Assembly (NCBI GenBank): GCA_012026935.1
Contig: VEPI01000062.1
Coordinates: 4,683-59,712 of the forward strand
Reading direction: 5' to 3'
Length of the DNA stretch: 55,030 nucleotides
DNA from: Melioribacter sp.
GTDB lineage: Bacteria > Bacteroidota > Ignavibacteria > Ignavibacteriales > Melioribacteraceae
A model generated the notes under the pieces. The model was not told the origin of the DNA and did no database searches. It worked only from the letters and a program-made list of their open reading frames with translations. Every line of letters starts with the position of its first letter. Within the stretch, counting starts at the first letter, position 1. The position numbers and the translations under genes were made by a program. This document shows, piece after piece, positions 51,770 to 55,030 of this stretch.

Positions 51770-52642
51770 CTAATACAACGATCCTGCATTTATTACCGGC
51801 TGTGCCTGAACTTCGGAAACTAAAGCAACTAAAAGATTATTAACCATTGTCGCTTTCTTCTCATTATCAAGTTTAACAATGTTGTGTTCACTGAGAGCTT
51901 TCAAAGCCATATCAACCATACCTACAGCACCCTCAACAATTTTTGTTCTGGCAGCAACAACAGCTTGAGCTTGTTGTCTGCGTAACATAGCTTGAGCAAT
52001 TTCCGGGGCATACGATAAGTGGCTTATTCTTGATTCTAATATTTCCACACCGGCAACTTCCAATCTTGTTTGAACTTGTTTCTTCATTGCTTCAGCGATC
52101 TCCTGCTGATTTCCGACTAAAGAAAATTTATCATGCTCGGATGAATCGTAAGCATATTCGGTTGCTAATCCGCGGATAGCAGTTTCACTTTGTATTGCAA
52201 CAAATCCCTCATAATTTTGAACATCAAATAGAGCACGAGCAGGATCAACAACTCGCCAAACAACAACCGCAGCGATCTGTATTGGATTACCGTGGAGATC
52301 GTTTACTTTAATAGTTTCACTCTGAAAATTTCTGATCCTTAGAGAGACTAATCTTTTTGTTGTAAAAGGATTGACCCACCAGAATCCTGATATGCGGACT
52401 GTACCAAGATATTTTCCAAACAGAACGAGCACACGCGAATCATTTGGTTGTACAACTAAAAATCCGCTGAAAGAAAGAAAAATTAATAGTGCCAGTGGAA
52501 TAAAAATCCAAAGAACTTTGGGATTATTTGCTGCAATTCCACCCAGGAGAATATAAATATCAAGAATGATTAATAAGAGCACAAATGCTAATACTATAAA
52601 ACCATTTAATTTTTTGGCGGACTTTTCAGTTATTGCTTCCAT
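51770..52642 (-). CDS. SPFH-domain (band 7/slipin-like) membrane protein
   Basis: A 290-residue membrane-scaffold protein. Two N-terminal hydrophobic segments (about 12-34 and 42-63) are followed by the SPFH/prohibitin domain (about 65-240: FLVVQPNDSRVLVLFGKYLGTVR, GNPIQIAAVVVWRVVDPARALFDV, AIRGLATEYAYD, VAGVEILESRISHLSYAPEIAQAMLRRQQAQAVVAARTKIVEGAVGMV). The Gln/Ala-rich coiled helix is typical for oligomerisation into membrane microdomains. First gene of the four-gene run. A 21-bp inverted repeat lies 29 bp upstream. Confidence 0.93.
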   Translation of the reverse strand: MEAITEKSAKKLNGFIVLAFVLLLIILDIYILLGGIAANNPKVLWIFIPLALLIFLSFSGFLVVQPNDSRVLVLFGKYLGTVRISGFWWVNPFTTKRLVSLRIRNFQSETIKVNDLHGNPIQIAAVVVWRVVDPARALFDVQNYEGFVAIQSETAIRGLATEYAYDSSEHDKFSLVGNQQEIAEAMKKQVQTRLEVAGVEILESRISHLSYAPEIAQAMLRRQQAQAVVAARTKIVEGAVGMVDMALKALSEHNIVKLDNEKKATMVNNLLVALVSEVQAQPVINAGSLY

Positions 52643-52671
52643 TTTTTATACTCCTATTGTTTGCTATTGTA

Positions 52672-52692
52672 ATGATATCATATTAGTATCAT
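52672..52692. promoter_or_regulatory. 21-bp inverted repeat, candidate operator of the SPFH operon
   Basis: ATGATA (52672-52677) and TATCAT (52687-52692) form a perfect 6-bp inverted repeat separated by nine bases, 29 bp upstream of the SPFH start and 85 bp upstream of the divergent GT39 gene. The overall length and the ATGATA half-site resemble the operator of phage P22 Arc. Because an Arc-like protein is encoded at the end of the same operon, autoregulation is plausible. It also contains the palindrome TGATATCA. Confidence 0.4.
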
Positions 52693-52777
52693 AAAGTCAA
52701 GAGGCGGTAATAATGTATTTTTTAGTCCAAAATCAACGAAAAGATAGTTAGATTTTAGTCTAATTTAAGAGGTTTTT

Positions 52778-54313
52778 ATGAAAGAGAGGAAATTAGAACT
52801 TACAAGCGCGACGGCAATAATATTCTATCTTTCTCTCTTTAAATTTTTTCTTTTGATTTTATTTGCGGGCAATTATGGAATATTCCGCGATGAATACTAT
52901 TATATAGAATGTTCCAAACATCTTGATTGGGGATTTGTAGATCAACCTCCGCTTTGCGCACTAATACTTTTTATATCAAGAACTTTTTTGGGCGAATCAA
53001 TTTTAGCGATTAGAATATTTGCATACATAGCAAGCTCGGCCACAGTTTTTATTTCCGGATTGATAGCGCGCGAACTAGGAGGCAGAAAATTTGCACAATC
53101 TTTGACAGCGCTGGCGGTAATTTTTTGTCCTGTTATTCTTTTCGGGGGAAGTTTCTTTTCGATGAATGCATTTGATGTTCTTCTGTCTTCCCTCTTCTTT
53201 TATTATTTGATTCGATTGGTCAAAACAGAAAACCCCAAATTGTGGATGGTGATCGGTTTGATCTGCGGCATCGGACTTGAGAATAAACTTACATTTTTAT
53301 TTTTAGGATTTGGTTTAGCGGTTGGATTAATTCTTACAAAGAACAGAAAATATTTATTAAGCAAAGAACTTTTGGTCGGCGGCATAATAGTTTTATTAAT
53401 TTCTCTGCCCAACATTATCTGGCAGATGAAAAATGATTTTCCGACACTGGAATTTATGCGTAATGCATCCACCCGCAAAAACGTATCGTTTGGATTTTTA
53501 GATTTCTTTCTCGGCTCGTTGATGGAGTTAAATCCTTTCTATATAATATTTCTTGCCGGAGCGTTCTATTTTCTATTATTTCACAAAGAAGGAAAACGGT
53601 TTACAATATTTGCGTGGATGTATATTTCAATCTTTGTTGTTTTTGTACTTAATAGCGGAAAACCTTATTACATGGGGGTTCTTTACCCGATGATCATTTC
53701 CGCGGGTGTTGTCGGCGCCGATTTATTTATAGAAAAATATATGAAGAATTGGGCACGATACACTTTAGCAGCAATACTAATTCCGTCGTTTATCGTTATA
53801 ACTCCATTTGCAATTCCGATTCTGAATGTTGAAACGTATATTAATTATTCATCGTCACTTGGAATAAAACCGGCAAGCGGGGAAAGATCACGTTTAGGAA
53901 TTCTTCCGCAATTCTTTGCCGATCGTTTCGGATGGGAACAAATGGTTCAAGAAACAGCGGAGGTTTATAATAAACTTTCGCAGGATGAAAAATCTAAAGT
54001 ATTGATTGCGGCACAAAACTATGGTGAAGCAGGCGCAGTAAATTATTACAGAGAAAAATACGGATTACCGCTTGCCATTTCCCCGCATAACAATTATTGG
54101 CTGTGGAAATTTCCGCAAGAATATACGGGAGAAGTAATGATAATTATCGGCGGTGATTTGGAGGGCAACAAAGAATTTTTTGAAGAAGTCGAAGTTGCCG
54201 CGCATCATTACAATAAATATGGTATGCCTTATGAAAATGTAGATATCTACATTTGCCGCAAACCGAAAATGAAATTGAGTGAGGCGTGGCAGAGAATTAA
54301 AAATTTTATTTGA
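52778..54313 (+). CDS. GT39/PMT-family glycosyltransferase, membrane
   Basis: A 511-residue polytopic GT-C glycosyltransferase. Early in the sequence lies the luminal/periplasmic acidic loop GIFRDEYYYIECSKHLDWGFVDQPPLCALI (about 34-63) with the catalytic-type Asp, followed by about ten membrane helices and a soluble C-terminal region (about 370-511). This is the PMT_2/ArnT-like layout, which uses polyprenyl-phosphate sugars to glycosylate proteins or lipids; acceptor unknown. GAGG precedes the ATG. It is divergent from the SPFH operon. Confidence 0.88.
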   Translation: MKERKLELTSATAIIFYLSLFKFFLLILFAGNYGIFRDEYYYIECSKHLDWGFVDQPPLCALILFISRTFLGESILAIRIFAYIASSATVFISGLIARELGGRKFAQSLTALAVIFCPVILFGGSFFSMNAFDVLLSSLFFYYLIRLVKTENPKLWMVIGLICGIGLENKLTFLFLGFGLAVGLILTKNRKYLLSKELLVGGIIVLLISLPNIIWQMKNDFPTLEFMRNASTRKNVSFGFLDFFLGSLMELNPFYIIFLAGAFYFLLFHKEGKRFTIFAWMYISIFVVFVLNSGKPYYMGVLYPMIISAGVVGADLFIEKYMKNWARYTLAAILIPSFIVITPFAIPILNVETYINYSSSLGIKPASGERSRLGILPQFFADRFGWEQMVQETAEVYNKLSQDEKSKVLIAAQNYGEAGAVNYYREKYGLPLAISPHNNYWLWKFPQEYTGEVMIIIGGDLEGNKEFFEEVEVAAHHYNKYGMPYENVDIYICRKPKMKLSEAWQRIKNFI

Positions 54314-54331
54314 TCATCTTTAAAATAAAAA

Positions 54332-54350
54332 ATCCCGCTAAAAGCGGGAT
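54332..54350 (-). terminator. terminator of the cold-shock gene (bidirectional)
   Basis: The stem ATCCCGC (54332-54338) / GCGGGAT (54344-54350) has a TAAAA loop. The minus strand continues with a T-rich tract (TTTTTATTTT), 21 bases past the cold-shock stop. It can also serve the convergent glycosyltransferase gene, which ends 18 bp away on the other side. Confidence 0.85.
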
Positions 54351-54371
54351 CAAATTTAAAACGAGTTACTA

Positions 54372-54584
54372 TTAGCTGATCTTTTTAACTTCAGCTGCTT
54401 GAAGTCCTTTTGGACCCTGTGTAACTGAGAATTCAACTTTATCGTTTTCGTTTAATGTCTTGTATCCATCACCTACAATTGCTTGAAAATGTACGAATAC
54501 ATCTTCTCCGCCTTCTTGAGAAATGAAACCAAAACCTTTTGTGCTGTTAAACCATTTAACAGATCCTACTTTGCGCTCTGCCAT
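54372..54584 (-). CDS. csp: cold-shock domain protein
   Basis: A 70-residue CspA-family nucleic-acid chaperone. RNP1 is [11 protein letters not shown]2 is VFVHF, and the ends are [14 protein letters not shown] and [13 protein letters not shown]. It binds single-stranded RNA/DNA and melts structure at low temperature. AAAGGAG lies just upstream of the ATG, and a long (about 300 bp) untranslated region precedes it, as is common for csp genes. Confidence 0.96.
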   Translation of the reverse strand: MAERKVGSVKWFNSTKGFGFISQEGGEDVFVHFQAIVGDGYKTLNENDKVEFSVTQGPKGLQAAEVKKIS

Positions 54585-54910
54585 GACAGAAGCTCCTTTG
54601 TTAATTTGTAAATAGATTGATTGTTTACGACAGAGCTTTAAACAGGTGAGGCTTCGAAGATACTTCTACGTCTACATCTACATCTAAAGTTACTGCCATT
54701 ACGGGTGTAAACATAAGGAAAGGATTATTATAATACTAATTTAAAAGAGCCAGCTGTCTTAGATAAAATATAACGTCAACATTCAATATGGTATTTGAAA
54801 TCAGCGCCGCACAATTTGAGAATAGGTGGAAAGAGTTTGTGGTGAGAAAATATTTGTAAATTTTGTGATTGTGCTAATTGTTGAAGCACATAACAAAGCT
54901 TTTCTGCAAG
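54585..54910. promoter_or_regulatory. 326-bp intergenic region upstream of csp
   Basis: The presumed promoter and 5' leader of the cold-shock gene. It contains a short hexamer run CTACGT-CTACAT-CTACAT (54666-54683) and AT-rich sequence. No gene-like frame, tRNA or strong hairpin seen. A thermosensing leader is possible in csp genes but not demonstrable here. Confidence 0.4.
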
Positions 54911-55030
54911 CTAAAACCCAATCTTCCTTTTCGGTTTTTCTTTCTCAATCATCAATTCCTTTATTGCTTCAAATATAAACTTTATCTGTTCCTGTTGCTT
55001 GGCAAATTTCTTTTTTGTTTCTCTTTCAAG
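54911..55030 (-). CDS. C-terminal fragment of probable ORF6N-domain protein (runs off window)
   Basis: The last 39 codons of a minus-strand gene that continues beyond the window. The sequence, with basic coiled-coil-like KKKFAKQQEQIKFIFEAIKEL and the tail EKPKRKIGF before the TAG stop at 54911-54913, matches the usual C-terminal end of ORF6N (KilA-N-associated) proteins (...IFEAIKxLM...RRIGF). The DNA-binding domain itself is outside the window. ORF6N proteins are often of phage or accessory origin. Confidence 0.6.
   Translation of the reverse strand, partial: LERETKKKFAKQQEQIKFIFEAIKELMIEKEKPKRKIGF

Noticed and set aside
54666-54683. Hexamer run CTACGT-CTACAT-CTACAT as a tandem repeat locus
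   Set aside because: Only three imperfect units; too short to call a repeat element.
1-55030. CRISPR array, insertion sequence, prophage or tRNA
   Set aside because: No regularly spaced direct repeats with spacers, no transposase or integrase genes, no terminal inverted repeats and no tRNA-like TTCGA-arm structure found by eye.

Overview
The window is 55 kb of AT-rich bacterial chromosome. It most likely comes from an Ignavibacteria-like member of the Bacteroidota/Chlorobiota group. The evidence is two secreted proteins ending in type IX secretion (T9SS) type-A sorting domains with the NYPNPFNPSTTI signature, TonB-dependent, YaiO, patatin-BamA and CBM9/DUF5916 outer-membrane proteins, and Sec/lipoprotein signals of a Gram-negative diderm. 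Shine-Dalgarno (AGGAGG-like) sites and GTG/TTG starts are frequent. I see no phage, insertion sequence, CRISPR array, rRNA or tRNA. The window reads as ordinary core and envelope chromosome with a few accessory operons.

Layout. 0-2 kb: dnaA on the minus strand, flanked on both sides by AT-rich DNA with DnaA-box-like sites (candidate oriC). 2-10.2 kb: asparaginase with a small HEGGH membrane protein; then, on the minus strand, a fused MFS/spermidine-synthase-like protein, an Na+/H+ antiporter-like permease, mscL, a Fic protein with a degenerate active-site motif, and a lone GroES-like protein. 10.2-16 kb: a methyltransferase and a five-gene YbhGFSR-type ABC exporter operon. 16-25.5 kb: minus-strand outer-membrane and periplasmic genes (TonB receptor, gamma-glutamyltransferase, CBM9/DUF5916 protein) and an ECF sigma/anti-sigma/DUF4252 operon. 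25.5-32.1 kb: a PD-(D/E)xK-like protein, a helical-repeat protein, a patatin-BamA fusion, and the conserved rpmH-rnpA-yidD-yidC operon. 32.1-37 kb: an unidentified structured intergenic element and a 1466-residue T9SS cargo that carries an apparent thioester adhesin domain.

37.4-46 kb holds what I consider the most interesting locus. It is a polysaccharide-type island with a plus-strand run (CheY-like receiver, membrane HEAT-repeat protein, processive GT2 synthase, LtaS-like alkaline-phosphatase-fold transferase), a convergent minus-strand pair (TPR + YaiO beta-barrel, then an unrecognised anchored protein), and a divergent membrane phosphatase made of one active and one apparently dead phosphatase-like half. 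Together they could make, modify, control and export a surface glycan. 46-50.7 kb: RlmD, a methyltransferase, a T9SS-sorted endonuclease/exonuclease/phosphatase-fold protein, and a SCO/PCu(A)C copper-delivery pair. 50.7-52.7 kb: an SPFH operon with a degenerate GIY-YIG protein, a beta-rich protein and an Arc-type ribbon-helix-helix regulator, preceded by a 21-bp inverted repeat. 52.8-55 kb: a GT39-type glycosyltransferase, a cold-shock protein and the C-terminal end of a probable ORF6N-domain protein.

Several starts were moved from the longest reading frame to GTG, TTG or ATG codons, usually because of a clear ribosome-binding site and a signal peptide. These changes are stated per gene. Functional names rest on motif reading only; no database search was run.
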